From Syntrophothermus lipocalidus DSM 12680 (GTDB lineage Bacteria; Bacillota; Syntrophomonadia; Syntrophomonadales; Syntrophothermaceae): DNA of 64,000 bases. The position numbers were made by a program, and so were the translations under genes. The stretch is from NCBI RefSeq assembly GCF_000092405.1, contig NC_014220.1, positions 124,001 through 188,000 on the forward strand, given 5' to 3'. The notes below the pieces were generated by a model. That model was not told the DNA's origin and made no database searches. It saw only the letters and a program-made list of their open reading frames with translations. Shown here piece by piece: positions 44,915-53,897 of this stretch (positions are counted from its first letter, which is position 1; every line of letters starts with the position of its first letter).

Positions 44915-45976
44915 ATGACCAAAGCTTCAGCGTTACTGAAAATCGGAATACTGCTTACCGCTTGCTTCCTCTTCAGTTTCGGCATTGGGTGGAGCATACC
45001 GGCTCTGATCTCAGGAGAACTCTGGTCCAAACTCATGGAGACGGCGAAGGTTGCGGTGGGCGGCAGCGGGCTCAAAGACCAGGTGGACATCCTCATCCTC
45101 GGCATTGACGCCCGCAAAGGCGAGACCATGACCAGGTCTGACACCATCATGCTCGCCCGCATAGATACCAAGAACGGCAGGGTGGCGGTAGTTTCCATCC
45201 CCCGCGATACCAGGATCGAGGTGCCGGGCAGCCCCGTGCCCAAGGTCAACGCTGCCTGTGCGGTGGGCGGGCCCAAACTCGCCTGTAAAGTGGTGGGGGA
45301 TCTCATGGACACGAAGATAGACTATTACGTCCTCACCAACTTCAACGGGTTCAAGGACATTGTTGACACCCTGGGAGGCGTCACCATCGACGTGGAACGG
45401 CGGATGTACAAGCCCTCGGAAGACATAGACCTAAAACCGGGGGTCCAGCGCTTAAACGGGCGCCAGGCCCTGGCCTACGTCCGCTACCGGGGGTATGCGA
45501 CCGGGGACATCGGGCGCACCGAACACCAGCAGAAGTTCATGATGGCATTGGCCCAAGAGATGTTCCAGACGAAGACCATACTGAAGCTTCCCAAGCTGGT
45601 GCCCCAGATCGCCAAAAACGTCCAGACTAACCTGTCCCTGCGCCAGATGATAGCCCTGGCCGAGATGGCGAAGGACTTCAAACCGGAAAACCTCCACGCC
45701 CAGACCTTGCCCGGCTACTTTTACACCCATGCCGGCATAAGCTACTGGATGGCGGACAAGAAAATCGCCGCCACCATACTCGATGATCTCTTGGCGGGGA
45801 AAACCGTCGCTGTGCTCCAGGATTCTCCTTACCCTGAAGAGAGTAAGACCACGACTACGACCAAAACTGCCAATAAGGACTGGGCCGCCTGGGCCCAAGC
45901 CCCCAGCGACCATTCGTACCCTAGCCCCGCATCCCCAGGCTCGGGAACCGAGCCGATAGGGCAAAATGGGGAGTGA
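44915..45976 (+). CDS. LytR-CpsA-Psr (LCP) family glycopolymer ligase
   Basis: Joins lipid-linked glycopolymers to peptidoglycan outside the membrane. The 353-residue protein has one N-terminal helix (IGILLTACFLFSFGIGWSI) and an LCP domain: DILILGIDARKGETMTRSDTIMLARI, VVSIPRDTRIEVPG, NFNGFKDIVDTLGGVTIDV, and RLNGRQALAYVRYR…GDIGRTEHQQKFM with the conserved Arg residues that bind the pyrophosphate. A Thr/Pro-rich tail follows. It sits between the initiating transferase and a polymerase/ligase gene, which suits wall polymer attachment. Confidence 0.93.
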   Translation: MTKASALLKIGILLTACFLFSFGIGWSIPALISGELWSKLMETAKVAVGGSGLKDQVDILILGIDARKGETMTRSDTIMLARIDTKNGRVAVVSIPRDTRIEVPGSPVPKVNAACAVGGPKLACKVVGDLMDTKIDYYVLTNFNGFKDIVDTLGGVTIDVERRMYKPSEDIDLKPGVQRLNGRQALAYVRYRGYATGDIGRTEHQQKFMMALAQEMFQTKTILKLPKLVPQIAKNVQTNLSLRQMIALAEMAKDFKPENLHAQTLPGYFYTHAGISYWMADKKIAATILDDLLAGKTVAVLQDSPYPEESKTTTTTKTANKDWAAWAQAPSDHSYPSPASPGSGTEPIGQNGE

Positions 45977-46020
45977 AATCTGCGTTAATCTGCGTCGAGC
46001 AACGAATACGGGAGAGGAAC

Positions 46021-48279
46021 ATGGCTAAGAAGAAACCGGCAAGCAAAAAGGCGAATGCTGAAGCGCCGAAAAGGATGTCTGCTAGTTCAGGGACAAAAAC
46101 CAAGAAAGAAGTCCGACAGGGTTCCCATACACCGAAAATGGCGAAGAGGGCGGGGTTTCCTCGCCTCAGCCTTCCCCAGGGCTGGTTCTCGGCCCTGGTG
46201 TTTTTCCTGGTCTGCGTTCTTCTATTCTATCCCCCGTATTTTCGCGGGCTTTTCTTCGATAAGGAGCTCCTGCCCACCCACGTCATCACCGCCCTCATCT
46301 ACGGCCTGGTATGGGTGGACAAGTTCCGGCGGCGTGACCTGAGATTCATCCAAAACCCGCTGGATTACGCGGTCCTGGCGTACGCTGGGGCCTATCTCCT
46401 TTCCCTCATCGACGCCGTACATATCGGTGACGCCATCAAAGGCTTCCTCAAAGCCCTGAACTACTTCATGATCTACTGGATGGTCACCCAGGTCGTGCAG
46501 GATTACCGGCGCTACGAGACCGTCCTCCAGGTCCTTTTTGCCAGCGCCCTGGGAGTAGCCGCCATCGGCATCGCCGCCGCCACCGGTTATTCCCATTACC
46601 CGGGGGCGTTTGAGGATGGCAGGATAATGTCCACTCTGCAGTACCCGAACACGACTGCTACCTACATGGCGGTGATGAGCCTCATCGGTGTCGTGCTCTG
46701 GATAAGGGAGCGGAATATCATTCGAAGACTCATATACGCCATTTCCACTGCCATCATGGTTCTGGTGGCAGTGGTAGCGGTATCCAAAGGCGGCTGGCTG
46801 GTGCTCGTGGTAGGGGCCCTGTTGCTGCTGGCCGGGATGCCGGGACTGTACCGGCTCAAAACTGCCTACAGCCTGTTTTTGGCCTGGGCGGGTGCATCGC
46901 TCGGGAGCATCAAGTTTCTCCCCGCTGTAACGGCCGGGCAAAACCGGCTGGCCTTCGAAGGGCTGCTTGCCACCGTTTTGGTTGTCATCCTGGGGCAACT
47001 GCTTTGGGAAGGTCTGGTTTGCTGCTACCGCAAGAAGGGGCGGGTTCTCACCGCAGGTGTGGCTTTGGTGATTTTGCTGATATGCGCTGCTGTGGCCGTC
47101 CAAGGCGGCTGGCACGCCCGGATATCCCGAGAAGTGCTGCCCACGAGTCTCGTTTCGCGGTTTGCCCAGTTCGGCGATGTCGCCAATTCCAGCTACGTAT
47201 CTCGCCTTGAGTTCAACTATACCGCCATGAGAATCGTGAAAGATTACCCGCTCTTCGGCACCGGGGCCGGAGGCTGGAACGCCCTCTACCACCAGTACCA
47301 GGGGTACCCCTTCTGGACTACCGAGGTGCACAACCACTTTCTGCAGGTATGGGTGGAAGCGGGTACCATCGGGTTCATCGCATTCCTCGTCATGTGGGCC
47401 TTCCTGGCATACAACCTGTGGCGGCTCTACCGTTCGCGACCGCCGCGAGGAGAATGGGCCCTTAACTGGGGAGTCGCCTCGGCTGCCCTGGCTTTCGGAG
47501 CCCACGCTGCCATCGACTTCGACCTGTCGCTCGCCGCCATGGCCATGGTGTTATGGTCGCTTATCGCCCTGGTGGCAGCCGGTACCAATTTGTCCTGTCC
47601 GGGGATACGTATAACCGGGAAAGAGCCAGGATGGTTATTGGCAGTGGCAGTCGCCACAGCCCTTATCCTGCTCATACCCGCGGCCTCCTTTGCCCGGGCC
47701 AACACCTGGGCCGAGCGGGGAGCCGAAGCGGCGAACAAAAACAAATTTGACCAGGCCGAAGAGGCCATGAACCGCGCCATCAACCTGAACCAGTGGGACG
47801 GCAGGTTCGATGCCTACCTGGCCAAGATATGCGCGGTTAAGTATAAGGTACTGGCGGAGAACAAATACCCGCAGGCGGGAGTCTATCTCACCGCGGCCAA
47901 GAAGCACGCCCAGGACTCCGAACGCCTTCGCCCTTACGACCTGCAGAACCTGAAGGAACTGCTTCAGACCTATTCGCTCCTGGGCGATCCACAAGGACAG
48001 CTGCGTATCCTCGAGCAGTACCTGAAGACGAACCCGCTCGATTCCGCCAGCTACCTGAACCTGGCCGATGCCTACCTGACCGTGGGCAAGTATTACCTGG
48101 ACCAGAAAAAACCCGCCGAGGCCTGCCGCTACTTGGCAAAAATCGCCCAGATTTCCGATCAGCTCGACCGCAAGATAGCGGCCGTCCAAACGGAGTATCC
48201 TCTGCAGAGCTCTTCCTTTAGGCGGCCTGCGGAATTGGACAAGAAAGTAGAGGAAGCGAGGATTCTCTTGAAGAACTAG
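46021..48279 (+). CDS. O-antigen polymerase/ligase-like (Wzy/WaaL) membrane protein with TPR tail
   Basis: A 752-residue protein. A Lys-rich start (MAKKKPASKKANAEAPKRMS) is followed by about 12 membrane helices with the Wzy_C loop (YVSRLEFNYTAMRIVKDYPLFGTGAGGWNALYHQYQ…TTEVHNHFLQVWVEAGTIG). The C-terminal 200 residues carry TPR-like repeats (NKNKFDQAEEAMNRAINLNQWDGRF; TNPLDSASYLNLADAYLTVGKYY). ATG 46021 follows GGGAGAGGAAC. It polymerises or ligates glycan repeat units; which one cannot be told. A second, unrelated polymerase lies at 57.3 kb. Confidence 0.88.
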   Translation: MAKKKPASKKANAEAPKRMSASSGTKTKKEVRQGSHTPKMAKRAGFPRLSLPQGWFSALVFFLVCVLLFYPPYFRGLFFDKELLPTHVITALIYGLVWVDKFRRRDLRFIQNPLDYAVLAYAGAYLLSLIDAVHIGDAIKGFLKALNYFMIYWMVTQVVQDYRRYETVLQVLFASALGVAAIGIAAATGYSHYPGAFEDGRIMSTLQYPNTTATYMAVMSLIGVVLWIRERNIIRRLIYAISTAIMVLVAVVAVSKGGWLVLVVGALLLLAGMPGLYRLKTAYSLFLAWAGASLGSIKFLPAVTAGQNRLAFEGLLATVLVVILGQLLWEGLVCCYRKKGRVLTAGVALVILLICAAVAVQGGWHARISREVLPTSLVSRFAQFGDVANSSYVSRLEFNYTAMRIVKDYPLFGTGAGGWNALYHQYQGYPFWTTEVHNHFLQVWVEAGTIGFIAFLVMWAFLAYNLWRLYRSRPPRGEWALNWGVASAALAFGAHAAIDFDLSLAAMAMVLWSLIALVAAGTNLSCPGIRITGKEPGWLLAVAVATALILLIPAASFARANTWAERGAEAANKNKFDQAEEAMNRAINLNQWDGRFDAYLAKICAVKYKVLAENKYPQAGVYLTAAKKHAQDSERLRPYDLQNLKELLQTYSLLGDPQGQLRILEQYLKTNPLDSASYLNLADAYLTVGKYYLDQKKPAEACRYLAKIAQISDQLDRKIAAVQTEYPLQSSSFRRPAELDKKVEEARILLKN

Positions 48280-48564
48280 TTTAGACGCGAGAACAGGTAG
48301 GCGATAAGTCTATTTCGAGAAAATAATAGACTGTCAGGAAGGATTTTGCATTTTTGTGACGAATAGATATTCTTTAGTACATTAAGCGGTAAGGGCCCGC
48401 CGGGGTCAGCCGAGACGATAAGTGGGGAGGGCTTTTAGTTGGAGACAACGAAGTATCAACCTGAGTATGATGCAGGGGGAATAGACATCGAATGATAATC
48501 ATATCGCTGGTAGCGTGTGATACCGGCATAGGTATCTTCGGTACGCAGAAAGGAGCGGCTCGTT

Positions 48565-50400
48565 ATTCGGCGCAGGATAGGCCTTGTTATCCTGGATGCC
48601 GCGATAGTCGCGGCATCAGGCTACATATCGTTGTTCCTGAGACTCGACGGCGATATACCAAAACAATACTTAGATGGATTGCTGACGGTTCTTCCTCTTA
48701 CCATAGCATGTTACTTGGCGGCCTTTGCCTATTTCAAGCTCTATCGACAGATGTGGGAGTATGCCAGTATAAGGGAGCTTATTATCATTGTCAAGGCGGC
48801 TACCGCTGGAGCGGCGGGGTCAACCCTCTGCACCTATCTCATCGGTTGGACCCTTCTTCCTCGCAGTGTACATATTATCGAGTGGATTATAACTATCGGT
48901 TTGATCGGTCTTTCCCGCATGAGCTCTAGGATAATTCGTGACGTGGGAAACGGTGGTTCTTCAGGAGGCAGGAGCCGGACGCTTATCGTGGGCGCGGGAG
49001 ATGCCGGGATGTTGGTGGCAAGAGAGCTGCTTTCCCCAAACAGTAAGGCAACCCTTCATCCGGTGGGTTTTGTGGACGACGATCCGGGCAAAAGAGGACT
49101 GATGTTCAGTGGGCTGAAAGTTTTGGGAGACAGGCGTGACATCCCGCGCCTGGTGGAGAGGCACGATGTAGACACGATTCTCATTGCGATGCCCTCCGTG
49201 CCGGGAAGAACCGTCCGCGAGATCATTGATATATGCGGTCAAACCAAGGCCAGCATCAAGGTGCTTCCAGGGGTCTACGAATTGATAAACGGAAGAGTGA
49301 GGGTCAGCCGCATCAGATCGGTTTCGGTCGAGGACCTCCTGCGGCGGGAGCCGGTCAAAGTGGATCTAGAGGGGATCGCGGGATACCTTAAGGGCAAAGT
49401 GGTCCTGGTTACGGGGGGAGCGGGTTCCATCGGATCGGAACTCTGCCGGCAAGTGTGTTCGTTTAAACCCGCAGGTTTGATCGTCTTGGACAACTCCGAA
49501 AACGGCCTTTTTGAGATAGAACTGGAACTGCGCAAGAGCTACCCCGAAGCCCAAATCGTCCCCTGCCTGGCCGATGTCAAGGACCACGCTAAAATCGAAA
49601 CTGTTTTCAGCAGGCACAGGCCCCAGGTAGTATTTCACGCTGCTGCTTATAAGCACGTTCCCATGATGGAAGTCAATCCCGATGAGGCGGTGAAGAACAA
49701 TGTGGGCGGGACCATCGTGGTCGCCTGCGCGGCAAAAAACTACGGGGCTGAGGTATTCATTTACATATCGACCGACAAGGCAGTCAACCCCACCAGCGTC
49801 ATGGGCGCCACCAAGCGGGTGGGCGAGCTGATAGTTCAGTCCATGAACGGCAAGGGCAAGACGCGTTTCGCCTCCGTAAGGTTCGGCAACGTCCTGGGGA
49901 GCAGGGGCAGCGTGGTTCCCATTTTTGCCAGCCAAATAGCCAAAGGGGGCCCGGTGACCGTTACCCACGAAGACATGCAGCGCTACTTCATGACCATACC
50001 TGAGGCTGTGCAGCTGGTCATCCAGGCGGGAGCTCTGGCTCAGGGCGGAGAAATATTCGTTCTCGACATGGGCGAGCCCGTAAAAATCATCGATTTAGCG
50101 CGGGATATGATCAGGCTTTCTGGGCTCCGGCCGGATGTTGACATAAAGATCGAGATTACCGGGATAAGACCGGGCGAAAAACTGTGTGAAGAGCTCCTGA
50201 GCAGAAAAGAGTTGCTCGACGTAACGCGGCATCAGAGAATATTTATTGCTCGGGAAAACGGCGAAGAGGACCTAGAGAAGATTGGTGCCGTATTGAAGAC
50301 ATATTTGAAGTCGCTAGACGCCGCAGTTGGGTCAGAGATTTCCCAAATATTGCCGGAGCTGTCGCCAAGTCTTAGGCAATCGGCGAGCGGGCGGTTGTAA
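48565..50400 (+). CDS. Membrane nucleotide-sugar 4,6-dehydratase (CapD/PglF/FlaA1-like)
   Basis: Removes water from UDP-GlcNAc to give a 4-keto-6-deoxy sugar. It has four N-terminal helices, a CoA-binding-like Rossmann domain (SRTLIVGAGDAGMLVARELL) and an SDR domain (VVLVTGGAGSIGSELCRQV; AAAYKHVPMMEVNPDEAVKNNVGGT; STDKAVNPTSVMGATKRVGE with the Ser-Met-Lys triad of this group). The frame opens after TAG at about 48530. The first standard start is TTG 48631, which would cut off half the first helix. ATT 48565 has AAAGGAG 9 nt upstream and gives the usual N-terminus (MRRRIGLVILDAAIVAASGY), so I propose an ATT start. The 285 bp before it hold no gene; TTGTGA/TACATT near 48352-48381 is a weak promoter candidate. 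Confidence 0.9.
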   Translation: MRRRIGLVILDAAIVAASGYISLFLRLDGDIPKQYLDGLLTVLPLTIACYLAAFAYFKLYRQMWEYASIRELIIIVKAATAGAAGSTLCTYLIGWTLLPRSVHIIEWIITIGLIGLSRMSSRIIRDVGNGGSSGGRSRTLIVGAGDAGMLVARELLSPNSKATLHPVGFVDDDPGKRGLMFSGLKVLGDRRDIPRLVERHDVDTILIAMPSVPGRTVREIIDICGQTKASIKVLPGVYELINGRVRVSRIRSVSVEDLLRREPVKVDLEGIAGYLKGKVVLVTGGAGSIGSELCRQVCSFKPAGLIVLDNSENGLFEIELELRKSYPEAQIVPCLADVKDHAKIETVFSRHRPQVVFHAAAYKHVPMMEVNPDEAVKNNVGGTIVVACAAKNYGAEVFIYISTDKAVNPTSVMGATKRVGELIVQSMNGKGKTRFASVRFGNVLGSRGSVVPIFASQIAKGGPVTVTHEDMQRYFMTIPEAVQLVIQAGALAQGGEIFVLDMGEPVKIIDLARDMIRLSGLRPDVDIKIEITGIRPGEKLCEELLSRKELLDVTRHQRIFIARENGEEDLEKIGAVLKTYLKSLDAAVGSEISQILPELSPSLRQSASGRL

Positions 50401-50464
50401 TTGTGGAGCTAGTTTATTCAGGTTTGGAGGTCAAGAAATAAACATAGTTGTAGGGGCCAGGTTT

Positions 50465-51676
50465 ATGAACGTGCTTTTCTTGACTATTGCTTATCCCGAG
50501 CGAGAGGGTGACCGCAATATATATACCGACTTAATGCAGGAATTTTCTGCTCGCGGCGATAAGGTTTATGTCATATGCCAGCGCGAGCGGCGGCACGGCA
50601 AGCCTACCGAATTTAAAAACGAAAACGGGGTAAACGTGCTGCGAGTAAGGACGGGGAATATAAAAAGGACCAGTAATATCATTGAGAAAGGTCTGGCGAC
50701 GCTTCTCATTGATTGGCAGTTTATAGCAGCTATAAATAAATACCTAAATAACGTAAAATTCGATCTGGTGCTCTATTCAACCCCACCCATAACTTTTGAG
50801 CGGGTTGTAAAATACATAAAGGCGAGAGACAAGTGCAAGTCATACCTTTTGCTTAAAGATATCTTTCCCCAAAATGCCGTGGACATTGGCCTGATGAAGA
50901 AAGGAGGTTTAATCTGGCGTTATTTTCGTGCAAAAGAAAAGCGTTTGTATGAAGTCTCGGATCATATCGGGTGCATGTCCCGGGCTAATGTGGAGTATCT
51001 ATTGCGGCACAACCCTGATCTTGACCCTGCGAAGGTGGAAGAATGCCCCAACAGCATAAAGCCAAGGCCTCTTTCAATTGTTGATGAAGCCAGACGCCTG
51101 GAAATACGCAAAAGATGGGGAATACCTCAAGACGCAGTGGTCTTTGTTTACGGGGGCAACCTGGGGCTTCCCCAAGGAATAGACTTTTTGCTTACTGTGC
51201 TAGATAGTATACAGAATAGGTACGACATTTTTTTTCTGATTGTCGGCTCTGGGACCGAGTACGGAGGAATAAAGGCTCACCTCGAAACCGGCGATCATTC
51301 CAATACCAGGCTTATAAGCTTTCTTCCCAAAGACGATTACGATCAGCTGCTGGATGCTTGCGATGTAGGGATGATTTTTCTTGATGCGCGGTTTACCATC
51401 CCCAACTTTCCTTCTCGATTAACAGGCTATATGGAATCTGCGTTACCAGTACTGGCAGCGACTGACGAAAACACTGATATTAAGGACGTATTAAAAGAAG
51501 CCAATTGCGGCTTGTGGGTGAAGAGCGGAGACCTTGCTGCATTTATGGAAGCAGTAAACACCCTAGCGGCTGACCCTTCCCTCCGGCGAGGGATGGGTCT
51601 AAATGGCCGCTGTTATCTGGAAAAATATTATACAGTTTCCCGGGGGTATGACATCATAACCTCGCATTTTAAATAA
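50465..51676 (+). CDS. Glycosyltransferase, GT4-like
   Basis: A 403-residue GT-B enzyme: N-terminal acceptor domain (MNVLFLTIAYPEREGDRNIYTDLMQEFSARGDKVYVI), ending in the donor domain VVFVYGGNLGLPQGIDFLLTVLDSI, LISFLPKDDYDQLLDACDVGMIFLD and a Glu-containing SRLTGYMESALPVLAATDENTDIKDVL segment. It resembles WbuB-type transferases that act with FucNAc pathways. ATG 50465 has GGGGCC upstream. capEFG follow directly, so a FucNAc transferase is possible, but the specificity is not readable. Confidence 0.88.
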   Translation: MNVLFLTIAYPEREGDRNIYTDLMQEFSARGDKVYVICQRERRHGKPTEFKNENGVNVLRVRTGNIKRTSNIIEKGLATLLIDWQFIAAINKYLNNVKFDLVLYSTPPITFERVVKYIKARDKCKSYLLLKDIFPQNAVDIGLMKKGGLIWRYFRAKEKRLYEVSDHIGCMSRANVEYLLRHNPDLDPAKVEECPNSIKPRPLSIVDEARRLEIRKRWGIPQDAVVFVYGGNLGLPQGIDFLLTVLDSIQNRYDIFFLIVGSGTEYGGIKAHLETGDHSNTRLISFLPKDDYDQLLDACDVGMIFLDARFTIPNFPSRLTGYMESALPVLAATDENTDIKDVLKEANCGLWVKSGDLAAFMEAVNTLAADPSLRRGMGLNGRCYLEKYYTVSRGYDIITSHFK

Positions 51677-51709
51677 GCTTCTTAGGTAAGCTGTAGGCGG
51701 TGAGTAAAC

Positions 51710-52783
51710 ATGTTTACAGGTAAATGCCTTCTTATTACCGGAGGCACTGGTTCATTCGGCAATGCTGTGCTAAAAAGATTCTTACATACCGATGTCTGCG
51801 AAATTCGTATCTTTTCCCGCGATGAAAAAAAACAGGACGACATGCGCAAGGCCCTTAAAAACCCCAAGGTTAAGTTTTTCATCGGCGATGTCCGCGATTA
51901 TAACAGTGTTGCTACTGCGATGGTGGGGGTTGATTACGTCTTTCACGCGGCGGCTCTCAAACAGGTTCCTTCCTGTGAATTTTTCCCCATGGAAGCGGTA
52001 AAAACAAACATCATGGGCACAGAGAATGTCCTTAATGCAGCCATTGAACATGGGGTCAAAAAAGTAATTTGTCTGTCTACTGACAAAGCGGTCTACCCCA
52101 TCAACGCCATGGGCATGTCTAAAGCCCTTATGGAAAAGGTTATGGTTGCTAAATCGCGGGTCGCAGATCCAAATAAGATTACCATCTGCGGTACTCGTTA
52201 CGGCAACGTAATGGCTTCCCGAGGCTCGGTCATTCCCTTATTTGTAGAACAGATAAAAACGGGACAGCCTTTAACAGTCACCGATCCTGCCATGACCCGC
52301 TTTCTAATGTCGCTAGAGGAAGCGGTTGAATTGGTTTTATTTGCCTTCGAACACGCCACCCCGGGGGATATATTTGTGCAAAAGGCTCCTGCAGCTACCA
52401 TAGGAGATTTGGCCCAGGCTTTGAAAGAATTATTCCAGGCTGATAACGAGATTAAAATTATCGGGACCCGCCACGGGGAAAAACTTCATGAGACTCTGTT
52501 AACAAGGGAAGAGATGGCGTATGCGGAAGACTTAGGACGGTATTACCGTATTCCGCCGGACGACCGCGATCTAAACTATGACAAGTATTTTGTCAAGGGA
52601 GAGGAAAAGATCAGCCGGGCCAGAGAATACACTTCTGAGAATACCGAGCGGTTGAATGTAAACCAAATCAAAGAAAAACTCCTGACCCTTGAGTACATAA
52701 GGCAGGAACTGGAAGAATGGCGCTTGAAATCTCAGCCGCGCCGTCTCCAAAGGATTAAGGCGGTAAGGAGCATTGATTTATGA
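51710..52783 (+). CDS. capE: UDP-GlcNAc 4,6-dehydratase (5-inverting), CapE/FnlA type
   Basis: First step from UDP-GlcNAc to UDP-L-FucNAc. The 357-residue SDR enzyme has TGGTGSFGNAVLKRFL, SRDEKKQDDMR, FHAAALKQVPSCEFFPMEAVKTNI and CLSTDKAVYPINAMGMSKALMEK (Met in place of the catalytic Tyr, as in this group). RYGNVMASRGSVIPLF and IIGTRHGEKLHETLL complete the family pattern. Its stop overlaps the capF start by 4 bp (ATGA). Confidence 0.93.
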   Translation: MFTGKCLLITGGTGSFGNAVLKRFLHTDVCEIRIFSRDEKKQDDMRKALKNPKVKFFIGDVRDYNSVATAMVGVDYVFHAAALKQVPSCEFFPMEAVKTNIMGTENVLNAAIEHGVKKVICLSTDKAVYPINAMGMSKALMEKVMVAKSRVADPNKITICGTRYGNVMASRGSVIPLFVEQIKTGQPLTVTDPAMTRFLMSLEEAVELVLFAFEHATPGDIFVQKAPAATIGDLAQALKELFQADNEIKIIGTRHGEKLHETLLTREEMAYAEDLGRYYRIPPDDRDLNYDKYFVKGEEKISRAREYTSENTERLNVNQIKEKLLTLEYIRQELEEWRLKSQPRRLQRIKAVRSIDL

Positions 52784-53895
52784 AAACCGTGCTGGTTACT
52801 GGGGCTGCTGGGTTTATTGGGAAAAACCTGTGCGCTGCGCTGGAACAAAGGAACGATATAAAAATTTTGGCCTACGACAAAGATAATTCTGCACAAGAGC
52901 TAGCAGAGTTTGCAGCGTGCGCCGACTTTGTTTTTCATCTGGCAGGCGTTAACCGCCCGCAAAACGTGGAGGAGTTTGATGAGGGTAATTGGGGTTTTAC
53001 TGTGCAATTGCTGGAACTGCTTGCTAAAAGCAACCGTAATATTCCGATTGCGGTTACTTCTTCTATTCAGGCTGCTCTGGATAACCCCTATGGGGTTAGC
53101 AAAAAGAAAGCGGAAGATGCTCTTTGGGAGTGGTCACATCGCAGTGGGGCACCAGTCTATATATACCGTTTGCCCAATGTTTTCGGCAAGTGGTGCCGCC
53201 CCAACTACAACTCCGTAGTGGCGACTTTCTGCTATAACATTGCCCGGGGGCTTCCCATCCAGATAAACAACCCCGATGCAGAGCTCACGCTGGTATACAT
53301 AGATGATGTGGTGGCTGAGCTGATCTCAGCTATGGAGGGCAATCCCCATAAGGATGATAGTGGCTTCTGTTATGTTCCCCGCACTTTCAAGGTGACGCTG
53401 CAACGACTGGCTGACACCATATACTCCTTTGCTGCAAGCCGCAAAACTCTAGTAGTGCCCAACTTTGAAAATGATCTGGAGCGGTTTCTTTATGCTACCT
53501 ATATCTCCTATCTATCAGAGGATGATTTTGGCTATGAACTGGAGATGAAGCATGATCACCGCGGCTGGCTGGCGGAGTTTATCAAGTCAAAACAGTTCGG
53601 GCAGATTTTCGTTTCGAGAACCAGACCCGGGATTACAAGGGGTAACCATTGGCACCATACTAAGGTAGAGAAGTTCTTGGTTATTGAGGGTAAGGGTATT
53701 ATCCAATTCCGTCGGATAGACACTGGGGAAATTCTATCCTATGAGGTTTCAGGCGAGAAGCCGGTAGTAGTGGATATACCGCCGGGTTACACGCACAGCA
53801 TTACCAATATTGGGGACAACGACCTTATAACGCTCTTCTGGGCGGATGAAATCTTTGATGAAGAACATCCGGATACCTACTATGCGGAGGTATAG
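52780..53895 (+). CDS. capF: Bifunctional epimerase/reductase CapF (FnlB/WbjC type)
   Basis: Second step to UDP-L-FucNAc: C3 epimerisation by a cupin domain and NADPH reduction by an SDR domain. The 371-residue protein has N-terminal TGAAGFIGKNLCAALE, FHLAGVNRPQN, PYGVSKKKAEDALW (Tyr-x3-Lys) and a C-terminal cupin with RPGITRGNHWHHTKVEKFLVIEGKG and PPGYTHSITNIG. The two-domain layout is diagnostic of CapF. It overlaps capE and lies 2 bp before capG. Confidence 0.95.
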   Translation: MKTVLVTGAAGFIGKNLCAALEQRNDIKILAYDKDNSAQELAEFAACADFVFHLAGVNRPQNVEEFDEGNWGFTVQLLELLAKSNRNIPIAVTSSIQAALDNPYGVSKKKAEDALWEWSHRSGAPVYIYRLPNVFGKWCRPNYNSVVATFCYNIARGLPIQINNPDAELTLVYIDDVVAELISAMEGNPHKDDSGFCYVPRTFKVTLQRLADTIYSFAASRKTLVVPNFENDLERFLYATYISYLSEDDFGYELEMKHDHRGWLAEFIKSKQFGQIFVSRTRPGITRGNHWHHTKVEKFLVIEGKGIIQFRRIDTGEILSYEVSGEKPVVVDIPPGYTHSITNIGDNDLITLFWADEIFDEEHPDTYYAEV

Positions 53896-53897
53896 TG

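Noticed and set aside
46222-47505. 427-codon open frame antisense to the Wzy/WaaL-like gene
   Set aside because: Low-complexity, Gly/Pro/His-rich product without motifs, fully inside a gene with clear membrane topology.
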